Positions 47,435 to 61,363 of a stretch of 64,000 nucleotides of DNA are shown one piece after another. The notes under the pieces are model-generated. The model saw only the letters and a list, made by a program, of their open reading frames with translations, made no database searches and was not told the origin of the DNA. This DNA is from Acholeplasmatales bacterium (GTDB lineage: Bacteria; Bacillota_I; Bacilli_A; Acholeplasmatales; Anaeroplasmataceae). The translations under genes and the position numbers were made by a program. The stretch's first letter is position 1, and each line of letters begins with the position of its first letter. The stretch is from positions 38,835 through 102,834 of the forward strand of contig JAFXXC010000077.1 in assembly GCA_017542485.1 (NCBI GenBank), given 5' to 3'.

Positions 47435-47460
47435 AAAATAAGTGTTTTCTTTATTTTTTA
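47420..47460 (+). terminator. Terminator overlapping the MFS stop codon
   Basis: Ten-pair stem GAAAACACTT/AAGTGTTTTC, loop containing the TAA stop (47432-47434), then TTTATTTTTT. Confidence 0.9.
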
Positions 47461-47492
47461 AAGTAATATAATACTTTAGGTCAGGTGATTTT

Positions 47493-48827
47493 ATGAAGAA
47501 AGTATCTATTAAATATTTAGCAATTTTAATAGTTCCTATATTTATTGAATTATTACTTCAAATACTTGCAGGTAATGTTGATAAATTGATGGTAAGTAAT
47601 GATAATTTAGCAACTGCTATTAATCAAGCTAATAGTGTTTTAGATTTGTTAGTTGTGGCTATTAGTGTACTTGCCTCATCATCATTAATACTTATTAATC
47701 AGTATAAAGGTGCAGGATTAAAAGATAATGAAAAACAATTATATAGAATAGCTTATTATTTTTATTTGAGTATATCCTTGATATTAGCTATTTTATTACT
47801 TGCATTATCTAAACCTATATTAGTATTAATGCAGGTTGATGATAGTATTATAGATAGTGCTAATTTATATTTGATGATTAATGGTGGATGTATATTTTTA
47901 CAAGCAATGATGATTACATTCCAGAATTTTTTAAGAAGTAATGATTTGACTAAGGCTAGTTTGATTATCTCAATTACTTTTAATTTAATTAATATTTTAT
48001 TAAATTTATTGTTTTTGTATGGAATCAAATTAGATCCAGTTTTAAGTGTTGCTTTAGGATCAGTTATTTCAAGATTATGTGGTGTAATACTTTTATATAT
48101 TGTATATAAAAAGAAAGTTGGAATTAGTTTAAATATTAAAGGATTATTCCCTATTAAGTTTAGGGAAATTAAGAAGATAGTTGGAATTGGATTACCATCT
48201 GCGATGGAAGCTATAAATTATTCATTAACACAAATTGTTATTTTATCATTTATTAATGTAATTGGTGGAAGCATTGAAGCGGCTGCCCCTATAGCTAAAA
48301 CATATTCTACATTAATCGCTACAATTACGTATTTATTTGTTAATGCGACTAGTATGGGTATGCAAATTGTATTGGGTAGGTATTTAGGCTCTGACGAGAA
48401 AAAATTAGCTAAAATGTTGGTTTTAAAGACTATGATTGTATCTATTGTAGTATCAACAATTACTGCGATATTTATGGCATTATTAAGTGATAATATATTT
48501 GCAATATTTACATCAAATAATGATGTTATTGTATTATGTAGAAGAATAATGTTAGTTGAAATTGCTTTAGAATTTGGTAGAGCAATTAATATGGTTATGG
48601 TTAGAGCACTTCAAACATCAGGAGATGTAATGTATCCTACTATACTTGCGATGATTTCTTGTTGGTTAGTAGCAACAGTTTTATCTTATGTATTTGGAAT
48701 AGTACTTGAAATGGGCCTTGTAGGTGTTTGGTGGGCTATGGCTATAGATGAAATCTTAAGAGCAATATTATTTGTTATAAGGTTTTTACAAGGTAAGTGG
48801 ATAAAGAAAAACTTAGTAGTGGCTTAG
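47493..48827 (+). CDS. MATE family efflux transporter
   Basis: Multidrug and toxin extrusion carrier of 444 residues with 12 hydrophobic helices in two homologous halves, starting at AGGTGATTTTATG. Family-like features are the early [17 protein letters not shown] helix and the matching [21 protein letters not shown] at the start of the second half, and the late [17 protein letters not shown]. Cation dependence and substrates cannot be inferred. Confidence 0.88.
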   Translation: MKKVSIKYLAILIVPIFIELLLQILAGNVDKLMVSNDNLATAINQANSVLDLLVVAISVLASSSLILINQYKGAGLKDNEKQLYRIAYYFYLSISLILAILLLALSKPILVLMQVDDSIIDSANLYLMINGGCIFLQAMMITFQNFLRSNDLTKASLIISITFNLINILLNLLFLYGIKLDPVLSVALGSVISRLCGVILLYIVYKKKVGISLNIKGLFPIKFREIKKIVGIGLPSAMEAINYSLTQIVILSFINVIGGSIEAAAPIAKTYSTLIATITYLFVNATSMGMQIVLGRYLGSDEKKLAKMLVLKTMIVSIVVSTITAIFMALLSDNIFAIFTSNNDVIVLCRRIMLVEIALEFGRAINMVMVRALQTSGDVMYPTILAMISCWLVATVLSYVFGIVLEMGLVGVWWAMAIDEILRAILFVIRFLQGKWIKKNLVVA

Positions 48828-48837
48828 GCCACTTTTA
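48818..48837 (+). terminator. Terminator overlapping the MATE stop codon
   Basis: Six-pair stem AGTGGC/GCCACT with loop TTAG, in which TAG is the stop codon, followed by TTTAACTTTT. Confidence 0.75.
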
Positions 48838-48921
48838 ACTTTTAATAATATATTATTAAAATGTTTTATTTTTATGCTTATTTATTGTATAATAGTATTA
48901 GATTTTTTTAAGGGTGATATT

Positions 48922-50568
48922 ATGGCAGAAATTAACAATTTTATTAAGACAATTATGCAACAAGATTTGGATGAAGGAAGAGTAGAAAGTATTGCTACAC
49001 GTTTCCCTCCTGAGCCAAATGCATACTTACATATAGGACATGCAAGAGCTATTATTACTAACTTCGAATTAGCTAAGGCATTTAATGGAACAACAAATCT
49101 ACGCTTTGACGATACAAATCCAGCTAAAGAGGATAAGGAATTCGTTGAAGGTATTATTGAGGATTTAGCTTGGTTAGGCTATAAGCCTACTAATGTATTT
49201 TATGGATCTGATTATTTTGATGCAACATATGAGAAGGCTATATTATTAATTAAGAAGGGTCTTGCATATGTAGATGACTTATCACAAGAAGAGATGAGTA
49301 AATATCGTGGTACATTAACTGAACCTGGTATTAATTCACCTTGTAGAGATAGAAGTGTTGAAGAAAATTTAAAACTATTCGAAGAAATGAAGAATGGTAA
49401 ATATAAGGATGGAGAGAAGACATTAAGAGCTAAGATTGATATGGCTTCTCCTAATATTAATATGAGAGACCCTGCAATGTATAGAATCTTACATATTAAT
49501 CATCATAGACAAGGTAACAAATGGTGTATTTATCCTATGTATGATTTTGCTCATCCACTTCAAGATTCATTTGAAGGAATTACTCATTCATTATGTTCTT
49601 TAGAATATGACAATCATAGAGTATTATACGATTGGTTCATTGAGAAGTGTGAAATGAAGCATGTTCCTCATCAATATGAATTTGGTAGACTTAATATTAC
49701 TAATACAATTATGAGTAAAAGATATTTAAGAGCTTTAGTTGAAGGTGAAAAGGTTTCAGGATATGATGATCCTAGAATGCCTACTTTATGTGGATTAAGA
49801 AGAAAAGGATTCACACCTGATTCAATTAGAAACTTTATCTTAAGTACAGGTCTATCAAGAGTTAATTCAACTGTTGATTCATTCCAATTAGATGAAGAAT
49901 TACGTAACGACTTAAAATTAAAAGCATTAAGACCTAATGCAGTAATTAATCCAGTTAAGGTTATTATTGATAATTATCCTGAAGGTCAAATAGAATATTT
50001 AGATTGTCCAAATAATCAGGAAAATGAAGAATTAGGTAATAGAAAGATAGCTTTCTCACGTGAAGTATATATTGAACGTGAAGATTTCTTAGAGGAAAAA
50101 CCTAACAAGAAATGGAAACGTGCCGCTATTGGTGTTGAGGTTAGACTTATGCATGCATATTTTGTTACACCTACATCAGTTGAAAAGGATAGCGATGGTA
50201 ATATTACATTAATTCATGCAACATATGATCCAGCTACTCGTTCTGGTTCTGGATTTGATGAAAGAAAGCCTAATGGTAATATTCATTTTGTTGAGGCTAC
50301 TACAGCTATTCCATCTGAGTTCAGATTGTTTGAGCCATTATTATTAGATGAAGATGAAGAAAACAAAGATAAGGACTTTATGGAAAAATTAAATCCAAAT
50401 TCATTAATTATTATGAATGGATTTGTAGAAGAATCTTTAAAGGATACAAAGCCTTTAGATCATTTCCAATTTATTAGAAATGGTTATTATACTACTGATA
50501 AGGATTCTTCTAAAGATAAACTTGTATTTAATAGAACATGTGGCTTAAAGTCATCATTTAAAATATAA
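48922..50568 (+). CDS. glnS: Glutaminyl-tRNA synthetase
   Basis: Charges tRNA-Gln directly. Translation begins at the ATG after AAGGGTGAT; 548 residues. Class I signatures are [17 protein letters not shown] (HIGH at 37-40) and [10 protein letters not shown] (KMSKS loop), with GlnRS-specific [12 protein letters not shown] and the two C-terminal anticodon-binding barrels. Most Gram-positive bacteria lack GlnRS and use Glu-tRNA-Gln amidation, so presence here is informative. A weak promoter (TATAAT at 48888) lies upstream. Confidence 0.96.
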   Translation: MAEINNFIKTIMQQDLDEGRVESIATRFPPEPNAYLHIGHARAIITNFELAKAFNGTTNLRFDDTNPAKEDKEFVEGIIEDLAWLGYKPTNVFYGSDYFDATYEKAILLIKKGLAYVDDLSQEEMSKYRGTLTEPGINSPCRDRSVEENLKLFEEMKNGKYKDGEKTLRAKIDMASPNINMRDPAMYRILHINHHRQGNKWCIYPMYDFAHPLQDSFEGITHSLCSLEYDNHRVLYDWFIEKCEMKHVPHQYEFGRLNITNTIMSKRYLRALVEGEKVSGYDDPRMPTLCGLRRKGFTPDSIRNFILSTGLSRVNSTVDSFQLDEELRNDLKLKALRPNAVINPVKVIIDNYPEGQIEYLDCPNNQENEELGNRKIAFSREVYIEREDFLEEKPNKKWKRAAIGVEVRLMHAYFVTPTSVEKDSDGNITLIHATYDPATRSGSGFDERKPNGNIHFVEATTAIPSEFRLFEPLLLDEDEENKDKDFMEKLNPNSLIIMNGFVEESLKDTKPLDHFQFIRNGYYTTDKDSSKDKLVFNRTCGLKSSFKI

Positions 50569-50571
50569 AAT

Positions 50572-50599
50572 AATAGGGACTCCCAAGGGAGCCCTTATT
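50572..50599 (+). terminator. Terminator after glnS
   Basis: AATAGGGACTCCC/GGGAGCCCTTATT, 12 of 13 pairs including one G-U, tight AA loop, weak downstream T-tract. Confidence 0.65.
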
Positions 50600-50624
50600 G
50601 TTCGAATATAGAGGAGAATTATTT

Positions 50625-52196
50625 ATGTTAAAAACTGTAAATTTAGGAATTCAATATGGATCAAGAAAGCTTTTTGAGCATGTTGATTTAACTTTTTCTA
50701 AAGGAAATTGTTATGGTATTATTGGCGCTAATGGTGCTGGTAAGTCAACATTCTTAAAAGTATTATCAGGAGAAATAGAATCTACTACTGGTGAAGTTGT
50801 TATTGATAAGAATGAAAGAATGTCAACACTTAAGCAGGATCAAAATGCTTATAATGAATATACTGTTTTAGACACAGTATTATTAGGCCATAAAAGACTT
50901 ATTGAAGTTAGAGATATGAAGGATAAGCTTTATGAAAAAGAAGATTTTTCCGACGAGGATGGAGTACTCGCTGCCGAGCTTGAAGGAGAATTTGCGGAGC
51001 TTGGTGGATGGGAGGCAGAGTCAGATGCCGAAACATTACTTGCAGGATTAGGTGTTGATTCAGAATATTTCTATACATTAATGGGTGATTTAGATGCCAA
51101 ATTAAAAATTAAAGTATTACTTGCACAAGCTTTATTTGGAAATCCTGATATATTATTATTAGATGAACCAACAAATAACTTAGATTATAAATCTACTAGA
51201 TGGTTAGAGAATTTCTTATTGAATTTTGAAAACACAGTTTTAATTGTTTCTCACGATAGACATTTTTTAAATAATGTTTGTACACATATTTGTGATGTTG
51301 ATTTTGGAAAAATAAAATTATATGTTGGTAATTATGAATTCTGGTATGAATCAAGTCAATTAGCTTTAAAACAAGCCAAAGACCAAAATAAAAAAGCTCA
51401 AGATAAGATTAAAGAATTACAAGAATTTATTGCAAGATTCTCAGCTAATAAATCAAAATCACGTCAAGCAACAAGTAGAAAGAAGTTATTAGAAAAGATT
51501 GATGTTAATGAAATCGAACCATCTTCTAGACGTTATCCATTTATTGGATTTAAGCCATCTAGAGAGGTTGGAAATGATATATTAATGGTTGAAAATTTGA
51601 CTAAAGAGGGTGTATTTAAAAATTTATCATTTACAGTAAATAAAAATGATAAAATTGCCTTTTTAGCTGAATCATCAGTTCAAATTACTACTTTATTTAA
51701 TATCTTAAGTGGAAAAGACACTGATTATACTGGTAAATTTAAATGGGGAGTTACGACTAATGTTGGATATCTTATGCAAGAAAATAAAGAATATTTTGAT
51801 AAGAATCTATCTTTAGTTGATTGGTTAAGACAATATTCTCCTGAAGACCAAACAGAGACTTTTATTAGAGGCTGGTTAGGTAGAATGTTATTCTCTGGAG
51901 AAGAATCTTTGAAAAAATGTAATGTATTATCAGGTGGAGAAAAAGTTAGATGTATGTTTGCTAAGCTTATGTTAGAAGCGCCTAATATTTTAGTATTAGA
52001 GGATCCAACAAACCATCTAGACTTGGAATCAATTACAGCCTTAAATGAAGGATTAACATTCTATAAAGGTAATATTTTATTCTCATCACATGATGCCGAA
52101 TTATTACAAACTGTTGCTAATAGAATTATTGCCTTTAATAAGGATGGTTCAATAACTGATAAGGAAACAACATATGAGGAATTCTTAGGTGATTAG
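50625..52196 (+). CDS. ABC-F ATPase, YkpA/YbiT type
   Basis: Soluble ribosome-associated ATPase with two nucleotide-binding domains and no membrane part. The ATG after GAGGAGA begins a 523-residue protein that aligns by eye with B. subtilis YkpA: GANGAGKSTFLKVLSGEI (first Walker A), ALFGNPDILLLDEPTNNLD, a linker FIARFSANKSKSRQATSRKK typical of ABC-F, and in the second domain WGVTTNVGYL, FLRGWLGRMLFSGEE-like sequence and LSGGEKVRCMFAKLML. The second Walker A is degenerate, as in YkpA. The second Walker B reads LVLEDPTNHLD, with Asp and Glu exchanged. Exact role on the ribosome is unknown. Confidence 0.92.
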   Translation: MLKTVNLGIQYGSRKLFEHVDLTFSKGNCYGIIGANGAGKSTFLKVLSGEIESTTGEVVIDKNERMSTLKQDQNAYNEYTVLDTVLLGHKRLIEVRDMKDKLYEKEDFSDEDGVLAAELEGEFAELGGWEAESDAETLLAGLGVDSEYFYTLMGDLDAKLKIKVLLAQALFGNPDILLLDEPTNNLDYKSTRWLENFLLNFENTVLIVSHDRHFLNNVCTHICDVDFGKIKLYVGNYEFWYESSQLALKQAKDQNKKAQDKIKELQEFIARFSANKSKSRQATSRKKLLEKIDVNEIEPSSRRYPFIGFKPSREVGNDILMVENLTKEGVFKNLSFTVNKNDKIAFLAESSVQITTLFNILSGKDTDYTGKFKWGVTTNVGYLMQENKEYFDKNLSLVDWLRQYSPEDQTETFIRGWLGRMLFSGEESLKKCNVLSGGEKVRCMFAKLMLEAPNILVLEDPTNHLDLESITALNEGLTFYKGNILFSSHDAELLQTVANRIIAFNKDGSITDKETTYEEFLGD

Positions 52197-52197
52197 T

Positions 52198-56803
<4,606 letters not shown>

Positions 56804-56820
56804 TTAGACTATCAAAGAAA

Positions 56821-56907
56821 GTTGTAAAATATGAAATATAAAATGACATTATTACAACTCAATAAATTTTTTTGAAGGCTCACTACTAAAAAGCGGTGGG
56901 CCTTTGA
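56821..56907. repeat. Inverted repeats downstream of the ligA operon
   Basis: GTTGTAA (56821-56827) and TTACAAC (56852-56858) are inverted with a 24-base loop. A second hairpin near 56874-56906 pairs AAGGCTCAC with GTGGGCCTT (nine pairs, one G-U). Neither is followed by a T-run. No frame or promoter is convincing here. Confidence 0.5.
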
Positions 56908-56941
56908 TAAAAAAATAGGAGAAAAATAATATACAAATATA

Positions 56942-56974
56942 AAAAAGCATAATTGAGTTAAGATTATGCTTTTT
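56942..56974 (+). terminator. Terminator upstream of uvrA
   Basis: Twelve-pair perfect stem AAAAAGCATAAT/ATTATGCTTTTT with a nine-base loop; the arm supplies the T-tract. It separates the pcrA-ligA operon from uvrA. Confidence 0.88.
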
Positions 56975-57055
56975 ATTAGCAGTTTTAATAAAAATGTGAT
57001 ATATTATAATGGTATAGAATTTCATTCTATAAATATGAAGTGTGAAGTGATTTTT

Positions 57056-59866
57056 ATGGATAAGATAATAGTACGTGGTGCTAGAGAAAATAATTTAAAA
57101 AATATTAATATAGAATTACCTAAAAATAAATTAATTGTTATGACTGGTGTATCTGGTTCTGGTAAATCAAGCTTGGCTTTTGATACTATATATCAAGAAG
57201 GTGAAAGAAGATTCGTTGAATCTTTATCGTCTTTTGCAAGACAATTTATTGGTGGAAATGAAAAACCAGATGTTGATTCTATTGAGGGTTTATCACCTGC
57301 AATATCAATAGATCAAAAGAGCGCCTCTCATAATCCAAGATCAACAGTTGGAACTGTAACTGAGATTTATGATTATTTAAGAGTATTATTTGCACGTATT
57401 GGTACACCTTATTGTCCAACACATCATGTACCTATTTCATCTCTTTCTATTGATCAAATAGTAGATAAGATTATGGAACATGAAAATGGTACTCGTATGT
57501 ATATTACAGCTCCTGTAATATTTAGACAAAAAGGCGAACATAAAGGTATTTTTGAAAAATATTTAAAGTTAGGATATGTTAGAGCTCTTGTTGATGGAGA
57601 AATGATTGATTTAGAGAATCCTCCAGTATTAGAGCGTACTAAGAAACATGATATATATGTAGTGCTTGAACGTCTTGTTATGAAAGATGGCGTAAGAGAA
57701 AGAGTATTTGAAGCTGTTGAGATGGCTGTAAATGAATCTAAGGGATATTGTGTATTATATTGTAATGATAAGGAAGAATTTTATTCAACTGTTTTTGCAT
57801 GTCCAGAATGTGGTTATTCATTAGCTAATTTGGAACCAAGACTATTTTCTTTTAATTCGCCACTTGGTGCCTGTCCTAACTGTAATGGATTAGGTAAAAA
57901 TTTATCTATATCAGAGGATCTAATAATTGAAGGAGATAAATCATTAAATAATAATGCTATTATCCCATATAAAAATCATGATGAGGGTAATTTGGATAAT
58001 GCTGTATTAAAACAGACATGTGCACATTATAAGATTGATATGGATATTCCTTTTGATAAATTACCAAAGGAAAAGAAAAAGATAATATTATATGGTTCAA
58101 ATGAGATTATTGATTATAAATTACGTTCTACATCAGGAAGAATTCATGATAAAAAGGATGTATTTGAAGGAATTATCCCTACATTTGAAAGAAGATATAG
58201 AGAAACTCAATCTGACTGGATAAGAGAATGGATTGAGAATTTTATGGTAGAAAATGAATGTAATTTATGCCATGGTAAAAGATTAAATGATTCAGTATTA
58301 AACATATTAATCAATGATAAATCAATAGCTGATATTTGTAATATGTCTATTGAGAATTTATATGATTGGTTTATGAATTTGAAATTATCAGAAGAAAAAA
58401 CACAAATTGCAAAGCTTGCAATAAAAGAAATAACTGATAGATTACATTTCTTAATTAATGTTGGATTAGAATATTTAACTTTGGCTAGATCTGCTGATAC
58501 ATTATCAGGTGGTGAGGCTCAACGTATAAGACTAGCAACACAAATTGGATCACAATTAACTGGAGTATTATATGTTTTGGATGAACCATCTATTGGTCTA
58601 CATCAAAGAGATAATATGAGATTAATTAATACATTAAAAGAAATGAGAGATTTAGGTAACACTTTAATTGTTGTTGAACATGATGATGAGACAATGAGAA
58701 TGAGTGATTATTTAGTTGATATTGGTCCTTTTGCTGGTATACATGGTGGAGAGGTTGTAGCTCAAGGTACACCTGAAGAGGTAATGGCTAATCCTAATAG
58801 CTTAACTGGTCAATATTTAACAGGTAAAAAGAAAATTGAAGTTCCTAAAGAAAGAAGAAAACTAAATAATAAATGGATTAAAATTAAAGGTGCTAAGGCT
58901 AATAATTTAAAGAATGTTAGTGTAAAGATACCTTTAGGAGTTATTACATGTATTACAGGTGTATCTGGTTCTGGTAAATCTTCATTAATTAATGAAGTAT
59001 TATTTAAGAATGCTTATGTTAGACTTTATAAGAGTAGAAGGATTGTTCCTGGAGAGGTAGAAAAGATTGAAGGATTAGAAGCTATAGATAGAATAATTCA
59101 AATATCTCAACAGCCTATTGGAAGAACTCCTAGATCAAATCCTGCAACATATACAGGTGTATTTGATGATATAAGAGAATTATTTGCTCAAACAACTGAT
59201 GCTAAAATTAAAGGTTATGATAAGGGTAAATTTTCATTTAATGTTAAAGGTGGAAGATGTGAAGCTTGTGGTGGAGATGGAGTAAAGAGAATATCTATGC
59301 AATTCTTACCAGATGTTTATGTACCTTGCGAGGTATGTAAGGGTAAGAGATTCCAATCAGAGACTTTAGCTATTAAATTTAAGGATAAATCAATATCTGA
59401 TGTATTAGATATGAGAGTTGAAGAGGCATTAGAATTCTTTGATTCAATTCCTAAGATTAAATCTAAATTACAAACATTATATGATGTTGGATTAGGTTAT
59501 ATGAAGCTTGGTCAATCATCAACTACCCTATCAGGTGGTGAAGCACAGCGTGTTAAGCTTGCAAATGAGCTTCATTCAAAAATTACACCATCTACATTAT
59601 ATATAATGGATGAGCCCACTACTGGATTACATGTAGATGACATAAAAAAGCTAATGAATGTTATTGGTAAAATAGCTGATCAAGGTGCTACTGTATTAAT
59701 TATTGAACATAATTTAGATGTAATTAAATTAGCTGATTATATTATTGATATGGGTCCTGAGGGTGGTAATAAAGGTGGAGAAGTTATCTTTAGTGGTAGA
59801 CCTGAGGATATAGTTAATTCAGAAATATCATATACAGGTAAGTATTTAAAGCCTTTGTTAAAATAG
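57056..59866 (+). CDS. uvrA: Excinuclease ABC subunit A
   Basis: Damage-sensing ATPase of nucleotide excision repair. A longer frame begins 90 bases upstream, but AAGTGA before this ATG and the family N-terminus MDKIIVRGARENNLKNI set the start; 936 residues. Two ABC domains carry GVSGSGKSS each (31-39 and near 640), signatures LSGGEAQRIRLA and LSGGEAQRVKLA, and zinc fingers CPECG...CPNC and CEACGGDG...CEVC. A TATAAT lies at 57005 with a poor -35. Confidence 0.97.
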   Translation: MDKIIVRGARENNLKNINIELPKNKLIVMTGVSGSGKSSLAFDTIYQEGERRFVESLSSFARQFIGGNEKPDVDSIEGLSPAISIDQKSASHNPRSTVGTVTEIYDYLRVLFARIGTPYCPTHHVPISSLSIDQIVDKIMEHENGTRMYITAPVIFRQKGEHKGIFEKYLKLGYVRALVDGEMIDLENPPVLERTKKHDIYVVLERLVMKDGVRERVFEAVEMAVNESKGYCVLYCNDKEEFYSTVFACPECGYSLANLEPRLFSFNSPLGACPNCNGLGKNLSISEDLIIEGDKSLNNNAIIPYKNHDEGNLDNAVLKQTCAHYKIDMDIPFDKLPKEKKKIILYGSNEIIDYKLRSTSGRIHDKKDVFEGIIPTFERRYRETQSDWIREWIENFMVENECNLCHGKRLNDSVLNILINDKSIADICNMSIENLYDWFMNLKLSEEKTQIAKLAIKEITDRLHFLINVGLEYLTLARSADTLSGGEAQRIRLATQIGSQLTGVLYVLDEPSIGLHQRDNMRLINTLKEMRDLGNTLIVVEHDDETMRMSDYLVDIGPFAGIHGGEVVAQGTPEEVMANPNSLTGQYLTGKKKIEVPKERRKLNNKWIKIKGAKANNLKNVSVKIPLGVITCITGVSGSGKSSLINEVLFKNAYVRLYKSRRIVPGEVEKIEGLEAIDRIIQISQQPIGRTPRSNPATYTGVFDDIRELFAQTTDAKIKGYDKGKFSFNVKGGRCEACGGDGVKRISMQFLPDVYVPCEVCKGKRFQSETLAIKFKDKSISDVLDMRVEEALEFFDSIPKIKSKLQTLYDVGLGYMKLGQSSTTLSGGEAQRVKLANELHSKITPSTLYIMDEPTTGLHVDDIKKLMNVIGKIADQGATVLIIEHNLDVIKLADYIIDMGPEGGNKGGEVIFSGRPEDIVNSEISYTGKYLKPLLK

Positions 59867-59873
59867 AGTTTTA

Positions 59874-59902
59874 TTGAAAAGAAAAGAATTATATAATATA
59901 AT
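59874..59902 (+). promoter_or_regulatory. Promoter of the hprK operon
   Basis: TTGAAA, 17 bases, TATAAT. Predicted RNA start (about 59909) lies after the ATG at 59906, which supports the start at 59924 preceded by GGTGAT. Confidence 0.6.
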
Positions 59903-59923
59903 TCTATGGAAGCTGGTGATTAT

Positions 59924-60436
59924 ATGGCTAAGAAGAAAAAAGATAAAAAAGAAGAAATAATGGACATACTTAATAAGTTGGCAGAAAGTGATGAGACATC
60001 AGCTGAAGATAAAGAAAAAATAAAAGAATTATCTATGAGCCTTGATAAAGTAAAATTATATTCTAAGGCAAATATAATAATGGGATATATAACATTATGT
60101 GTTGTAAGATTTATTGCTCATTATATATTAGCATTATGTTTAATTGGATTATTTCAAGCATTCCTAGTATTAGAAAATAAGTTTTATGTATTTTTAATAC
60201 CACTTGGAATTAGTATATTATTTTCAACATTAGCTATAGTTACAGAGTGCTTGTTGAAAAATAAAAAGAATATGTTATTTGTATTTTTAAAATATATAAC
60301 TACAGTTTTAGTATTTGTATTGTTGAATTATTTATATCCAATATTTAGTTTTAAGGCAATATGGGTATTTTATGTAGCATTATTAGTTATTATAGAAGAG
60401 TATTTTGTTTATAAAATAGTTAGGAGGCGCCTATGA
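59924..60436 (+). CDS. Unknown multi-pass membrane protein upstream of hprK
   Basis: Not recognised. A basic, charged N-terminus of about 45 residues (MAKKKKDKKEEIMD) is followed by four or five hydrophobic helices and ends in KIVRRRL. It overlaps hprK by four bases. In B. subtilis small membrane genes of the yvl group lie between uvrA and hprK; this may be a positional counterpart, but I see no clear sequence match. Confidence 0.75.
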   Translation: MAKKKKDKKEEIMDILNKLAESDETSAEDKEKIKELSMSLDKVKLYSKANIIMGYITLCVVRFIAHYILALCLIGLFQAFLVLENKFYVFLIPLGISILFSTLAIVTECLLKNKKNMLFVFLKYITTVLVFVLLNYLYPIFSFKAIWVFYVALLVIIEEYFVYKIVRRRL

Positions 60437-61362
60437 ATCGTAGTATTTTGTTAAGTAAATTTCAATTAGATAATGGTCTTGAACTATTAGCTGGTGAAAA
60501 AGGACTTTCAAGATGTATTACTGTTGATGAAGTATCAAGACCAGGACTTGAATTCACTGGATTCTTTGATTTTTTTGACAATAAAAGAATGGTATTAGTT
60601 GGTAGTAAGGACGCTGCATTTTTAGGTACATTACCAGAAGATGTAAGAAAGAAAAATGTTGAAAAATTGTTTTCTTTAAATCCTCCTTGTATTGTATTTT
60701 CTAAGAATGTAAAGATTGACTCATTATTTTATGAAATGGCTGATAAATATAATATTCCATTATTTAAAACAAAATTAAGAACAACACCATCATCATCTAA
60801 ATTATTCTCATATTTACAGGATAATTTTGCAGAAAGACTATCTGTTCATGGAACATTAATGGATATAAATGGTATGGGTACATTAATTATAGGTAAAAGT
60901 GGAATAGGTAAATCAGAAACTGCCTTAGATTTAATTAAAAGAGGTCATCAGCTTATAGCAGATGATTTGGTAGAAATAATTGAAAAAGAGCCTGGTAATT
61001 TGATTGGTTCAAGCCCTGAGATATTACGTAGGTATATGGAGATTAGAGGTATAGGTATAGTTGATGTAGTAACTATGTTTGGCGCTTCAAGCTACCGTGA
61101 TAGAAAAAATATTAGACTTGTTGTTGAATTAGAGGAATGGAATGAAAATAAGTATTATGATAGATTGGGTCTTGATAGTGAGAAGATTAAATATTTTAAT
61201 ACTGAAATAGCAAAGGTTACTATTCCTGTATTACCTGGTAGAACAGTTGCATTATTAGTTGAATCAGCAGCAATGAATGAAAAATTAAAGCTATTAGGTC
61301 ATAACGCAGCCGTAGATTTTGTATCTAAGGTTGATAGCAAAGCTGCTGGTAAGGGGGAATAA
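60433..61362 (+). CDS. hprK: HPr kinase/phosphorylase
   Basis: Phosphorylates HPr on Ser46 at high glycolytic flux, making the CcpA co-repressor, and removes the phosphate with Pi to give pyrophosphate. The 309 residues have SVHG with His139, Walker A IGKSGIGKSE (154-161), ADD (177-178) and the signature EIRGIGIVDVVTMFG. Length is standard. It is followed after one base by the lgt-phosphatase fusion, matching the hprK-lgt-ppaX order of Bacillus. A PTS and CcpA are thus expected in the genome. Confidence 0.97.
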   Translation: MNRSILLSKFQLDNGLELLAGEKGLSRCITVDEVSRPGLEFTGFFDFFDNKRMVLVGSKDAAFLGTLPEDVRKKNVEKLFSLNPPCIVFSKNVKIDSLFYEMADKYNIPLFKTKLRTTPSSSKLFSYLQDNFAERLSVHGTLMDINGMGTLIIGKSGIGKSETALDLIKRGHQLIADDLVEIIEKEPGNLIGSSPEILRRYMEIRGIGIVDVVTMFGASSYRDRKNIRLVVELEEWNENKYYDRLGLDSEKIKYFNTEIAKVTIPVLPGRTVALLVESAAMNEKLKLLGHNAAVDFVSKVDSKAAGKGE

Positions 61363-61363
61363 A

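Noticed and set aside
48830..48921. T-box leader upstream of glnS
   Set aside because: The gap is under 100 bases and contains no T-box sequence or specifier stem.
50625..52196. Degenerate second Walker A and unusual first signature motif in the ABC-F protein
   Set aside because: B. subtilis YkpA, as I recall its sequence, has the same relaxed motifs, so they are family traits rather than decay.
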